Origin: Clostridia bacterium
GTDB taxonomy: Bacteria; Bacillota; Clostridia; Oscillospirales; Butyricicoccaceae
Length of the DNA: 64,000 nucleotides
NCBI GenBank assembly: GCA_017408985.1
Contig: JAFQTO010000049.1
Location: forward strand, 1-64,000
Reading direction: 5' to 3'
Shown: piece after piece, positions 15,382 to 24,329 of the stretch
Layout of the letters: each line of letters opens with the position of its first letter
Numbering within the stretch: position 1 is the stretch's first letter
The notes under the pieces: model-generated
The model's input: only the letters and a program-made list of their open reading frames with translations
Database searches by the model: none
Told to the model about the DNA's origin: nothing
Program-made: the position numbers and the translations under genes

Positions 15382-18300
15382 TCAGATCCTTTTCTTTCGG
15401 TCAATAAGGAACCATACGGCAAATGCTCCGCTGCAGCAAAGTGCCGCGCCCGAAACAGCGCATACGATGATAATCAGGGTTTGAAGTTCCTCGGTCTTTT
15501 GCTCTGCTCTGTCAAGCTCATCCGCAAGAGAGCTGATCGACGCATAAAGAGCCGCTTCTGCGTTATCTATCTTGTCTGTCAGCTCGGCCTTTAACCCTTC
15601 GTCCGCCGTTTCAGCTGCTGTTTTTGCCGCATCGATCGCCCCATTCAGCTCTGAAACAGCCTGTGCAAGTGCATCGGCGTTTGCTTTATCACCGAGAGCA
15701 AGCTCATCGGAAAGCTCCTTCTCGGCTTTTTCCAAACCTGCTATGATTTCTTCTATCGTGAGATAAGATACGTCCCATTTGGCGTAGACTGTTGTATCCC
15801 GGGCGATTTTTGCATCAAAGGAGAACTCGCTGCCGTAGGAACAGTTCTCATCGGTAAACCATCCCGCCAGAGAATATCCGTCTTTTATCGGGTTGATCGC
15901 CTCAGAAAAATCATCGATCTGAAGTACCTCGCAATAAGCTTCGTTTACGGACATTCCTGCGGGAACAAGCACTACCATATCGTAATCGCCGTTTTCGATC
16001 ATAACGCGATATCCGACGGGCTCTACGGAAAGCTCTTTTGCACTCTCCCCGTCAGAGCAAACCGTATAATACCAATAATCATCTTCTTCGTCGTGTAATT
16101 TTTGGATCCGGGCATTTTGAGGAGAGGAAACGGCAAGCTTATCGCTCACAACGATCCCGCTGTATGCGAATATACCGTAGCTGCCGCCGGCATTTACGGA
16201 AAGCTTTGTTCCGACCAAAGTCGGATTCGTACCGTGTACTTTTACGGATGTGCTGTCAAGGGTGACCGTTCCGTTATAAGCATATATGCCGTCTGTTCCG
16301 GCGTTTATGCTGAGCGTGCCGTCTGTCAGCGTGAAGTCATTCCATACGTATACACCGTCTTCATCGCTGTCTATCCATACAGATGCTCCGTTTTTTATTT
16401 GCACGCTTCCGTCCCACGAGAATATGCCGCAGCTTTCTGTGCAAACATCAAGTACGCAGCCGTCGATCACAAGATCCCGCGCTGATTCCAACCCATAAAA
16501 CCCTTCGACCCTGAGCGTTCCGCTGCCTTTTATCACCAGTTTGTTCTCTGCAATAATGCCGTCGCCGCAGTTCTGCCCGTTTGCCCCGTTAAACGTATTT
16601 TTGATACTGCTGTTGCCGATAAGTTCGACGTTCAGGGACCCGTTACTGTAAACGACGGCGGAATGACGGACTTCCGTTCCGTCTTCTTCATCCTCGTAAG
16701 TCTCACAGATGAATCCGTTTCCTTCATAGGTATATCCGTCTAATGTAAGCGTGTTCATCGCGGCATTATAGGAGACCCTTCCGTCACCGAACACATCGGA
16801 TGCGTTCTCGTCAGTGATCTCTGTCCCTCCGACCCACACGGACGGAGCGACCACTTCGATCCTTCCGCTGCCGTTCACGCTGCCGTAATCTATCGACAGT
16901 CCGGGATATTTGGAAAGCAGGGGGGAGTTTTTGGCGTCCACCGTGCCGTTTTCGAAGCCCTTGATATAGTTGGCGAGGACCATATAGTCTTCCATCACGT
17001 AATCAAGCACGTTGACCGCTCCGTTGAGCATTGCAAATCCGCCGCCGAGATCGCGGAGGGTATAGTTGTACCCTGCAAGATTGTACTCCTCGTCAAGTTC
17101 CAGAACGTACCATTTATCGTCGTCTTTGTCGTATACCTTGACGTCAAATACGCGGTATGCAGAGGGCCCTTCTGTCCAAACGTCCATCTCATCGGCTTTG
17201 GTGGTATTGGGAACCGAAAGATCGATCTTATAGGTTATGCCCGAAACGTGCAGGAAACTGCCGTCTTCCGACGTGCCTGCGTGGCGTGCCCCCCACTCCA
17301 GCATATCAAGTATCTGCTGACCTGTGACCGTTTGCAGACAAGCTACATTGCCGAACGGATGGATATCCTTGCACACCTTGTAGGTTATGTCTCCGGTAAC
17401 GGCCTGGTTGCGGACGCCGCCGCCGTTCATAATGGCAACGTCAACGTCAAGTCCCATATCGTCAAACAGGTAATAGAGCGCATCCGCGGAAAAATCGCCG
17501 CTGTTCGTCTCCTTCAAGCGTACCAAACGGTTTCCGTTTTGGTCATAGTTATCAAGCGTTACGTTTGCGCTGCCTATTTTTTGACCCAGCTCGGCATCGA
17601 TATGGTCTATCCACGCATCCTTTTCGGTTTTGACAGATTCATCCGAAATAAGGTCGGAAACACCGCAGATATCCGAATTAAGTTTGCCGGTTTCCGAATC
17701 GTATTCAATAAAATCCGTGGTAATATCGCCCGTTTCCCCATCAACGAGCATTATACCGATACGGTCAAAATATTCGCCCGTTTGAGTCAGGATAACATCG
17801 TTGCCTTCTGCATCGTCAACCGATATTCCTTCGACTACGCTGTGGGAATGACCGTCTATAAACCCATCCAATCCGACAACGTTTTTGATAGTTTCTTCGC
17901 TTGTCCACGCACCGGATGACTCATCCAGACCCAAATGGCCTAACGCGATGACGGTCGTCGCACCTTCGGCTTTTGCCTCGTTTATTGCATTCTGTACGTC
18001 GGCGTAGAGTGCCGAACCGTCATCTTCTCCGGATATTCCGTATATGTAATTACCCTCTCCGTCCTGAAAATACGAAGGAGCGGATTTGGAAAAGGTTTCG
18101 GGGGTGGTAATGCCCACAAAAGCGATCTTTTCGTTTCCGCAGTCAAATATACTGTAGCTGTCGAGAACGTTTTCACCGCGAATACCGTTTTCTACATGGT
18201 AAAAGTTGCAGGAAAGGTATGAAAACTCCGCCCATTCTATGGCGTTCATACAACCTTCCATAGTATAATCAAATTCGTGATTTCCGAGGGTTGCCACGTC

Positions 18301-18609
18301 GTAATCGGCAGCATTCATCAGTCGGATAACGCTTTCTCCGCTGTCCATTGCTCCGTAGGCCGTTCCCTGGATATGATCGCCTGCATCCACCAAAAACACG
18401 TTTTTGTATCTTGTCTGCAGGTCGGCTTTTATACCCGCAATCACATCATAGCTGAGTTCTCCGTCAATGTATGAATGGACATCGTTGGTGTACAGGATCA
18501 CGATATCGTCCGATAACGGAGAATCGGATGCCGATACTGTCGGCTGAAAGATGCTTGTTAGTAACACGGCGCAAAGGATCACTGAGATAAGTCTTTTTTG
18601 TGCTTTCAT
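15382..18609 (-). CDS. Surface 5'-nucleotidase/metallophosphatase with beta-helix and membrane anchor
   Basis: A 1075-residue exported protein. A signal peptide (1-27) is followed by a calcineurin-like 5'-nucleotidase domain with metal motifs ILYTNDVHSY, LVDAGDHIQG, LGNHEFDYT and DGHSHS, then the 5'-nucleotidase C-terminal domain (to about 545). Residues 590-830 are a glycine/aspartate-rich repeat region (SGTLRVEG, NGTVTLDSTSV) like the beta-helical carbohydrate-binding domains of clostridial Cthe_2159 type. A Listeria-Bacteroides repeat (DGYSLAGWFTDENC) and a helical stalk lead to a C-terminal membrane segment and RKKRI. It probably releases phosphate or nucleosides outside the cell while bound to the surface. 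Confidence 0.88.
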   Translation of the reverse strand: MKAQKRLISVILCAVLLTSIFQPTVSASDSPLSDDIVILYTNDVHSYIDGELSYDVIAGIKADLQTRYKNVFLVDAGDHIQGTAYGAMDSGESVIRLMNAADYDVATLGNHEFDYTMEGCMNAIEWAEFSYLSCNFYHVENGIRGENVLDSYSIFDCGNEKIAFVGITTPETFSKSAPSYFQDGEGNYIYGISGEDDGSALYADVQNAINEAKAEGATTVIALGHLGLDESSGAWTSEETIKNVVGLDGFIDGHSHSVVEGISVDDAEGNDVILTQTGEYFDRIGIMLVDGETGDITTDFIEYDSETGKLNSDICGVSDLISDESVKTEKDAWIDHIDAELGQKIGSANVTLDNYDQNGNRLVRLKETNSGDFSADALYYLFDDMGLDVDVAIMNGGGVRNQAVTGDITYKVCKDIHPFGNVACLQTVTGQQILDMLEWGARHAGTSEDGSFLHVSGITYKIDLSVPNTTKADEMDVWTEGPSAYRVFDVKVYDKDDDKWYVLELDEEYNLAGYNYTLRDLGGGFAMLNGAVNVLDYVMEDYMVLANYIKGFENGTVDAKNSPLLSKYPGLSIDYGSVNGSGRIEVVAPSVWVGGTEITDENASDVFGDGRVSYNAAMNTLTLDGYTYEGNGFICETYEDEEDGTEVRHSAVVYSNGSLNVELIGNSSIKNTFNGANGQNCGDGIIAENKLVIKGSGTLRVEGFYGLESARDLVIDGCVLDVCTESCGIFSWDGSVQIKNGASVWIDSDEDGVYVWNDFTLTDGTLSINAGTDGIYAYNGTVTLDSTSVKVHGTNPTLVGTKLSVNAGGSYGIFAYSGIVVSDKLAVSSPQNARIQKLHDEEDDYWYYTVCSDGESAKELSVEPVGYRVMIENGDYDMVVLVPAGMSVNEAYCEVLQIDDFSEAINPIKDGYSLAGWFTDENCSYGSEFSFDAKIARDTTVYAKWDVSYLTIEEIIAGLEKAEKELSDELALGDKANADALAQAVSELNGAIDAAKTAAETADEGLKAELTDKIDNAEAALYASISSLADELDRAEQKTEELQTLIIIVCAVSGAALCCSGAFAVWFLIDRKKRI

Positions 18610-18671
18610 AACAGTACACCTCCGAAATACGAAAAAGTTGTTTTGGCCGCCAATACGTTTCTGTTGTCAAT

Positions 18672-18700
18672 ATTATAAAACGAAGCCACGGATATTTCAA
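18672..18700 (-). promoter_or_regulatory. Promoter of the 5'-nucleotidase gene
   Basis: On the minus strand TTGAAA (18695-18700) and TATAAT (18672-18677) are separated by 17 bases, 63 bases before the gene start. No Pho-box-like repeat is obvious. Confidence 0.6.
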
Positions 18701-18760
18701 TTCCCTGAATCAAAATATCACGCTGATAAAACTCAGGCCCGCCTGTCTCAGCTTTTTTGT

Positions 18761-18789
18761 TTGCATTGGCGGCGTATCTGTACTATAAT
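18761..18789 (+). promoter_or_regulatory. Promoter of the 18827 gene
   Basis: TTGCAT (18761-18766), 17 bases, TATAAT (18784-18789), followed by AAAAGGAG and the ATG at 18827. Confidence 0.6.
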
Positions 18790-18826
18790 CGTGGTATCAG
18801 ATAATCCATAAAAAGGAGACTGTATT

Positions 18827-20020
18827 ATGCTCCACAGTACTCTTCCCGAAACTCCCGCGCAGGCGGCGGTGATAGCCCGCTCACGTCAGCTGACCGACTT
18901 TTGCTGGACGCCCCTCAGAGACGTGCCTACCTATACCCGCGCCCTCGGCAATACCGTACTGCCTGCGGGTGTTCCCGTAACGGGATTTCCCTACGCATCC
19001 ACCGAAGCCACCGACAAATTCCTGTGCGAGAACGTGTCGTTTGAGAGTTTTCTCACCGCCATTGCCAACCCCGACAGCAAGCTGTATCAGCCCGGGCAGG
19101 CGGCTTTTAACGCCTGCAACTACGGCATAGTGTGCAACGGACTTGCGAGGTTTGCTTTCGGCATCCGTCGGCGCATTTCCACCGCCCGCTGGCATACTGT
19201 CCCCGGTATGTACAGGGTCAAATCCGCCGGTGAGTACACCTTTGAGGATATGCGTCTGTGCGACGTACTGTATGCCCACGGCGGCAGCCGCAGTCACGTT
19301 GCGCTTATAACCGACCTTCTGCGGGATGACGGCGGCGTGATCCGCGAGGTGGAGGTCAGCGAGGCTATACGCCCCAGCTGCACCCGCCGCAGATTTGACA
19401 GCCGGGTGTTTTTTGGCAAGTTTGAGCAGTTTGCGCTGTGGCGGTACGAGTATCTTGATAGCGTGCCTCTCTTTGACACAGACGCCGATGCTCTGCTGCA
19501 CAGCGGTCTTGACAAAATAACCCCTGCCATAACAGTTGACAACGGCAACCATTCCAACTATCTTGCCTCCCGGCAGGTGATAATATCAACCTTCATCGAC
19601 ACCGATGACGTCATCGAGATATACAGAAACGGCGAGATGACACAGTCTCTGCCCATCCGCGGCAGGGCGGTCATCCCTTACTATCCTCCGGAAGGGCACT
19701 ACACCCTCAGGCTGCAGAAAAACGGCGGCTGCGCGGAGTTCTGCGTATGTGACGCAAGCTTCAGCCACAGCGTTGAAAACGGCTGTATAACGGTCGATGT
19801 ACAAGGGTATACAGAGGGCAGCAGTATACTGTACTTTGATTTCAGGCAGGCGGGTACTGCAGGCGCCAAAGCCGCCTCGCTGGAAAAATACGAGGAGCTG
19901 ACCGAAAGCGAAAAGCACAGCGGCGTGTGGACACGCCTCATCCCCAAGGGCGGCGCGCATTTCAAGATATATTTTGAAAACGAGTACGGCGTATGGACTC
20001 TGCCCATGCGCAAGATATAA
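18827..20020 (+). CDS. Stand-alone NlpC/P60-like protein
   Basis: A 397-residue protein without a signal peptide. Residues around 100-260 look like an NlpC/P60-type papain fold: a Cys in NYGIVCNGLARFAFGI, then the domain-typical MRLCDVLYAHGGSRSHVALI with His, at the spacing seen in the large array at 47-63 kb. The remainder (about 250-397) is predicted beta structure (VIISTFIDTDDVIEIYRNGE, YTLRLQKNGG). It is a distant relative of the array genes, lacking their DUF11-like and C-terminal domains. It is followed by a PHP gene and a ZIP transporter on the same strand. The substrate is unknown. Confidence 0.6.
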   Translation: MLHSTLPETPAQAAVIARSRQLTDFCWTPLRDVPTYTRALGNTVLPAGVPVTGFPYASTEATDKFLCENVSFESFLTAIANPDSKLYQPGQAAFNACNYGIVCNGLARFAFGIRRRISTARWHTVPGMYRVKSAGEYTFEDMRLCDVLYAHGGSRSHVALITDLLRDDGGVIREVEVSEAIRPSCTRRRFDSRVFFGKFEQFALWRYEYLDSVPLFDTDADALLHSGLDKITPAITVDNGNHSNYLASRQVIISTFIDTDDVIEIYRNGEMTQSLPIRGRAVIPYYPPEGHYTLRLQKNGGCAEFCVCDASFSHSVENGCITVDVQGYTEGSSILYFDFRQAGTAGAKAASLEKYEELTESEKHSGVWTRLIPKGGAHFKIYFENEYGVWTLPMRKI

Positions 20021-20046
20021 ACGCTGCGGAAAAAGGAGATTCTGAT

Positions 20047-20850
20047 ATGCTCACCAATTATCATACACACACTCTGTTCTGCGACGGCGACCACTCTGCC
20101 GAGGATATGGTGCTGTCGGCAATAGACAAGGGATTCTGTGCGCTGGGATTTTCGGGACACGGGTATACCGATTTTGACCTGAGCTACTGCATCAAGGATA
20201 TGCCCGGCTACATCAGCGAGATCAACCGCCTCAAGGACAAATACAAAGACCGCATCGAGATATATCTGGGTCTGGAGGAGGACGCATACTGCCTCTGTGA
20301 CCGCAGTAAATACGACTACATAATCGGCTCCTGCCACTATGCAAAGGTGCAGGATCAATACTACGCCATTGACTCGGGCGCAGAGTATTTCAGAGAGTGT
20401 CTTGAGCAGTTTGGCGGCGACGTATGCAAGCTTGCCGATAATTATTACGGGTATTTTGTGGACTATATCCTCTCCCGCAAGCCCGATATCGTGGGACATT
20501 TTGACCTGATAACCAAGTTTGACGAGCTTGGCGAAAGCATACTGCTGAATAACCCCGACTACAACGCTCTTGCCGAGAAATATATGGCACAAGCCGCACG
20601 CTCGGGCTGTATATTCGAGGTCAACACGGGCGCTATCAGCCGCAAGGTGCGCACCACTCCCTACCCTGCCGCAAATCTGCTGCAGGTGCTGAAAAAGGAG
20701 GGTGCCCCCATCACCCTCTCCTCGGACAGCCATAACAAGGACACCCTGGACTGCGCATTTGATGAGACACGCAGGTATCTGTTTGATCTGGGCTTCCGCA
20801 AGCTGTACGCCCTTTACGACGGCAGGTTTCAGCCATTTGATCTGATATAA
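20047..20850 (+). CDS. PHP-domain phosphoesterase, histidinol-phosphatase-like
   Basis: A 267-residue PHP protein. Metal-binding motifs are NYHTHTLFCDGDHSAED at the N-terminus, FSGHGYTD, GSCHYA, GHFDLI and LSSDSHNKD, as in the HisK/HisJ type of histidinol-phosphate phosphatase. The ATG at 20047 follows AAAAAGGAG with good spacing; the upstream ATG lies inside the previous gene. The gap to that gene is 26 bases, so the two are likely co-transcribed. No other histidine biosynthesis genes are in the window, so the physiological substrate is uncertain. Confidence 0.85.
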   Translation: MLTNYHTHTLFCDGDHSAEDMVLSAIDKGFCALGFSGHGYTDFDLSYCIKDMPGYISEINRLKDKYKDRIEIYLGLEEDAYCLCDRSKYDYIIGSCHYAKVQDQYYAIDSGAEYFRECLEQFGGDVCKLADNYYGYFVDYILSRKPDIVGHFDLITKFDELGESILLNNPDYNALAEKYMAQAARSGCIFEVNTGAISRKVRTTPYPAANLLQVLKKEGAPITLSSDSHNKDTLDCAFDETRRYLFDLGFRKLYALYDGRFQPFDLI

Positions 20851-20862
20851 GGAGATGAGAAT

Positions 20863-21615
20863 ATGCAGCTCGTTCTGCTGACCGCCGCAGGTGTAGGCGG
20901 TGCTACGCTGTTCGGTGTTATTATCGGCTTTTTGTTTCGGAAAGCTTCCCACCGTTTTTCGGACATAATACTGTCTTTTGCCGCAGGAGTCATGCTTGCC
21001 GCCGCCGTATTGGGACTTATCGTACCCTCTCTTGAATACGGGGGCAAGCAGGGTATCATCGTTACCGTTGCAGGCATATTTGCGGGTGCGCTCTGTCTCA
21101 GTCTTGCCGACCGACTCATACCCCATCTGCACAGACTTCAGGGTGACGACGGCGAAAAGCACACCGACTCACGGGCAAGCAAGGTGCTTTTGTTCGTTAT
21201 GGCTATCGCCATACACAACCTGCCCGAGGGTATTGCCGCAGGTGTAGGCTTCGGCTCGGGCGACACAGGTCAGGCTATGCTGATAGCCGGAGGTATAGCC
21301 CTGCAGAATATACCCGAAGGAATGGTCATCGTCGGACCTATGCTGGCATCGGGCATCTCCCCGTCCAAGACCCTGCTGTACGCCTCGCTGACCGGTGTGG
21401 TGGAGGTGGCGGGCACCCTTATAGGGTATTTTGCCGTCAATCTGGCATCGGCGATACTGCCTTTTGCTCTGGCTTTTGCGGGAGGCACCATGCTCTACGT
21501 TATAAGCGACGAGATGATCCCCGAGACCCACGCTCACGGCAGCGAAAGGGGTGCCACCTACGCCCTGCTTGCAGGCTTCTGCCTGATGCTCGTTTTTGAC
21601 GTTTTATTGGGATAA
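20863..21615 (+). CDS. ZIP family divalent metal transporter
   Basis: Membrane protein of 250 residues with about eight helices. The ZIP signature is present in helix 4 as AIAIHNLPEGIAAGVGFG and in helix 5 as ALQNIPEGMVIVGPM, where the His, Asn and Glu residues bind zinc or iron. A variable cytoplasmic loop with His and Asp (DDGEKHTDSRA) precedes helix 4, and the C-terminus contains ETHAHGSERGA. The closest general type is ZupT/GufA, which takes up Zn, Fe or Mn. It closes a run with the NlpC-like and PHP genes and is followed by a terminator. Confidence 0.9.
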   Translation: MQLVLLTAAGVGGATLFGVIIGFLFRKASHRFSDIILSFAAGVMLAAAVLGLIVPSLEYGGKQGIIVTVAGIFAGALCLSLADRLIPHLHRLQGDDGEKHTDSRASKVLLFVMAIAIHNLPEGIAAGVGFGSGDTGQAMLIAGGIALQNIPEGMVIVGPMLASGISPSKTLLYASLTGVVEVAGTLIGYFAVNLASAILPFALAFAGGTMLYVISDEMIPETHAHGSERGATYALLAGFCLMLVFDVLLG

Positions 21616-21620
21616 AAGAT

Positions 21621-21654
21621 AAAAAGTGCGCCGGCGAAAGCAGCGCACTTTTTG
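21621..21654. terminator. Bidirectional terminator after the ZIP gene
   Basis: AAAAAGTGCGC and GCGCACTTTTT pair around an 11-base loop between two convergent genes, with T runs on both strands. Confidence 0.85.
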
Positions 21655-21672
21655 TTTGTTATTTTGGGTCTG

Positions 21673-22689
21673 TTATTCCAGCTCGTCACGGAAGATGCCT
21701 CTGGTATCCGCCCATCTGCCCTCGCTGTCAATTACCGAAAATCTGATGAATGGGGCGCGGGGGTTGATAACGAAATCAGCCTCCGTCACGCTTTTGCCCT
21801 CTTCGGCTCTCAGCGTGGGCGGGCGTTTGCCGCCGTAGTGCATAATGATCTGTTTTGCAGGCGAGGTCTCTATATGGGCAACGCCGTTGTCTATATAGAG
21901 AGCTTTTATCTCGGGGCCCTGTGAGGAATAAAAATCGCCCTTCTCCAGCGCGGAGAATATCCCCGAATAGGTAAACTCAGGTGCCATAATATAGGTAAAC
22001 GCGCCCAGCGAGTCGCACATAGGATGACCTACGGGGTAGGAGTTGTGGTTGTCGTCAGCACCGTGGCAGAACATACGCTTGCCGCGGCGGAGCAAAAACT
22101 CGTACAACTGTCCGTTATGCTCAAGTCTGTCCTCCACATAGGAGTTGTAGTTGCACATCTCCATACTGAAAAATCCCTCGTACTGAGCTATCCTCTCCCA
22201 GTCCTCCATAGACCAATAGGGGTGGTTATAGGTGCAGATATAGCCGTTCTCCCGGGCGGTGGCGACTACCTCGTTGACGTACTCGGGAGTATAGGTGCGG
22301 GAGCGGGTAGTGCCGACCTTGACCAGGGATGCGCGGCGGGCGGGGTCTTTGATATAATGGCAGTAGTCCTCGTCATAGCCTACGTAATCGGTGTTGTGGG
22401 GGTTGCGGGCGTACAGATTGAAATGTATCTCGGGGCCTAACTTGTCGTATTTTTTCTCGTCGTTGCCGCGGATGTATATCTCGTAGCCGGTGAGCATAAT
22501 AAAATCCTCATCGGACAGAGCGCTGTGATCAAAAGGATATTCGTGGTCGGTTATAGCAAGTACGCTGTAGCCGTTTGACTTGTACAGCGTCTTCATCTCC
22601 TCTGGGGTGAGATGTCCGTCGGACAAGGTGCTGTGGCTGTGCAGGTTTGCCTTGTACTGAGGCGCACCGCGTTTGATTATCTCTAACAT
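21673..22689 (-). CDS. PHP-domain hydrolase, CehA/McbA type
   Basis: A 338-residue PHP-family protein. The metal site is built from LHSHSTLSDGHLTPEE, ITDHEYPFD, TYNHPYW and HGADDNHN. The layout with the N-terminal H-x-H-S-x-x-SDG motif matches CehA/McbA-like metallohydrolases rather than histidinol phosphatases. The C-terminal 80 residues appear beta-rich (IKALYIDNGVAHIETSP). It lies 39 bases downstream of an M20 peptidase on the same strand, suggesting an operon. The substrate is not known. Confidence 0.8.
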   Translation of the reverse strand: MLEIIKRGAPQYKANLHSHSTLSDGHLTPEEMKTLYKSNGYSVLAITDHEYPFDHSALSDEDFIMLTGYEIYIRGNDEKKYDKLGPEIHFNLYARNPHNTDYVGYDEDYCHYIKDPARRASLVKVGTTRSRTYTPEYVNEVVATARENGYICTYNHPYWSMEDWERIAQYEGFFSMEMCNYNSYVEDRLEHNGQLYEFLLRRGKRMFCHGADDNHNSYPVGHPMCDSLGAFTYIMAPEFTYSGIFSALEKGDFYSSQGPEIKALYIDNGVAHIETSPAKQIIMHYGGKRPPTLRAEEGKSVTEADFVINPRAPFIRFSVIDSEGRWADTRGIFRDELE

Positions 22690-22728
22690 ATTGTCTGCCT
22701 CCGTTTATGCCATTCTCCCGTGCAGAGT

Positions 22729-23877
22729 TTACTCACCCTTGAAATAGTCGGTGATGACTGCGGCCATGACCTTGGCGCGACGTGCAAGGCTGGGGATATA
22801 GGCTTTTTCTCTGGTGGAGTGGGTACCCGTACCGCAAACGCCTGTGGAGCATATGGCGGTGACGCCGCTCATTGCGGCAAAGACCACGTCAGAGCCGCCG
22901 CCCACTATCTGAGAGGAGAACTCCTCAAGTCCGTACTCGCTTGCCACGCTGCGGATCTTGTCGAAAAAGGCGAGGGTGCTGTCGCTTGCCTCAAAGGGAG
23001 GACGGTGCAGCTGGGGCAGTATAGCCTTGCCCACGGCACCGGTCAGGGTGCAGTTTTCGGCTATCTTGGTCACGTTGGCGGCTGCTTCGTGCATATCCTT
23101 GTCGGTCAGCGCCCTTATGTCCACCTCAAACCAGCAGCTCTCGGCAACGGCGTTGGACACGGTCCCGCCGTGGATAACGCCGCAGTTATAGGTAGTGCCG
23201 CCCTTTTGGGACAGCGCCTCGATGGCGAGGATCTTGAGACAGCACTCTTTGATAGCCGAAACGCCGTCAAAATAGTTGTTGCCTGCGTGGGCGGCTTTGC
23301 CCGTGACCTCGACCTTGACCTTAAAAACGCTCTTTCGGCCTACGGTCAGCTTGCCCTCTGTGCCCGTCTCGCTGTTGAAGAGAGCTATTGCGCCCTTGTT
23401 CTGCTCAACGATGAAATCACGGCTGGTGGGGGTGGTTATCTCCTCGTCGGGGGTCAGGATAAGTTTGAGCTTGTGGGCGCAGTAGCCTGTCTCGCGGAGG
23501 GCTTCCATTGCCAGCATAGCGCAGGCGATACCGCCCTTGCAGTCGATACAGCCGGGGCCGTGAAGCCAGTCGTCCTCTTCCCACACCACCTGCTCACCGA
23601 AAGCGCCCATAGGATGCACGGTATCCATATGCGCCATAAAGGTGAAGGTGCCCTCTTCCTCGCCCGTTGACGTCTCAACGGTCAGCATTTTGCCCAGACC
23701 GAGGTCGGGATACTGAATAACGGTAAAACCGCGGGAAGAAGCAAAGGCAACGATAAAGTCAACAACCTTGTTGACCTGCTCTACATTGCGGGAGGGGCTC
23801 TCTATGGCTGCGATATCCTTCCAGAACTGTTTGTAGACGGGCTGAAGAGTGTCTATTGCAGAAAAAAGCTTGTTCAT
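22729..23877 (-). CDS. M20 family zinc peptidase (carboxypeptidase G2-like)
   Basis: A 382-residue cytoplasmic peptidase. Zinc and catalytic residues appear in FMAHMDTVHP, LHGPGCIDCKGG (Asp of the usual GPGxxDxKGG), LTPDEEITTP and CGTGTHSTREKAYIPSL. The dimerisation domain lies in the middle (VEVTGKAAHAGNNYFDG). Family members remove C-terminal glutamate from folate or cleave dipeptides and acyl-amino acids; the substrate here is open. Its ATG has a modest ribosome binding site. Probably transcribed with the CehA-type PHP gene downstream. Confidence 0.88.
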   Translation of the reverse strand: MNKLFSAIDTLQPVYKQFWKDIAAIESPSRNVEQVNKVVDFIVAFASSRGFTVIQYPDLGLGKMLTVETSTGEEEGTFTFMAHMDTVHPMGAFGEQVVWEEDDWLHGPGCIDCKGGIACAMLAMEALRETGYCAHKLKLILTPDEEITTPTSRDFIVEQNKGAIALFNSETGTEGKLTVGRKSVFKVKVEVTGKAAHAGNNYFDGVSAIKECCLKILAIEALSQKGGTTYNCGVIHGGTVSNAVAESCWFEVDIRALTDKDMHEAAANVTKIAENCTLTGAVGKAILPQLHRPPFEASDSTLAFFDKIRSVASEYGLEEFSSQIVGGGSDVVFAAMSGVTAICSTGVCGTGTHSTREKAYIPSLARRAKVMAAVITDYFKGE

Positions 23878-23954
23878 AGCGCAATTGCTCCTTTTTGGTA
23901 ATAATATCAGTTACATAATAGCATATTTGCCGGCGGTTGGAAAGCACAAATTGC

Positions 23955-23985
23955 AAAAGCGATGCCAAAAACGGCATCGCTTTTA
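23955..23985. terminator. Hairpin terminator between the M20 gene and the 65-residue lipoprotein gene
   Basis: The perfect stem AAAAGCGATGCC-aaaaac-GGCATCGCTTTT, with T runs on both strands, follows the small lipoprotein gene on the minus strand and precedes the M20 peptidase gene. Confidence 0.8.
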
Positions 23986-24004
23986 CGGACAATTTATCCT
24001 GTTA

Positions 24005-24202
24005 TTACTTGAACAGATTGCCGAGGATATTATTGATGTTATCCTGAGTCTCCAGGCAGTCTTTGCAGACGAAATACTCCTTGCCCAGAACCTCTTTGGT
24101 CTCGCCTCTGCCCTTTTCGCCGCAGATATCGCACTCTTTACCGCAGGCGGCAGCAAACAGCAACATAGCCATTGCCATAACGACCAATACAAACTTCTTC
24201 AT
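24005..24202 (-). CDS. Small lipoprotein with two CxxC pairs
   Basis: A 65-residue protein. The N-terminus MKKFVLVVMAMAMLLFAAAC is a signal peptide with a lipobox; Cys20 is the likely lipid site. The mature chain carries CDICGEKG and CKDCLE, two CxxC knuckles about 20 residues apart, as in small zinc-ribbon proteins. A metal-binding or redox role at the membrane is possible, but I recognise no family. It sits alone between a terminator and the divergent ilvB leader. GGAGG precedes the start with normal spacing. Confidence 0.75.
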   Translation of the reverse strand: MKKFVLVVMAMAMLLFAAACGKECDICGEKGRGETKEVLGKEYFVCKDCLETQDNINNILGNLFK

Positions 24203-24296
24203 ATTTCTTTCCTCCCACTTGGTAGTTTGAGTACATTATACAACCATTCTTTGCTTATTTCAACCCTAAAAAAGGTTTTGGCCAAAATAATTGCTA

Positions 24297-24325
24297 TTGA
24301 CAAACCCCCGTGCAGATAATATAAT
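24297..24325 (+). promoter_or_regulatory. Promoter of the T-box-ilvBN operon
   Basis: TTGACA (24297-24302), 17 bases, TATAAT (24320-24325), immediately upstream of the T-box leader. A near-perfect consensus. Confidence 0.85.
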
Positions 24326-24329
24326 ATAA

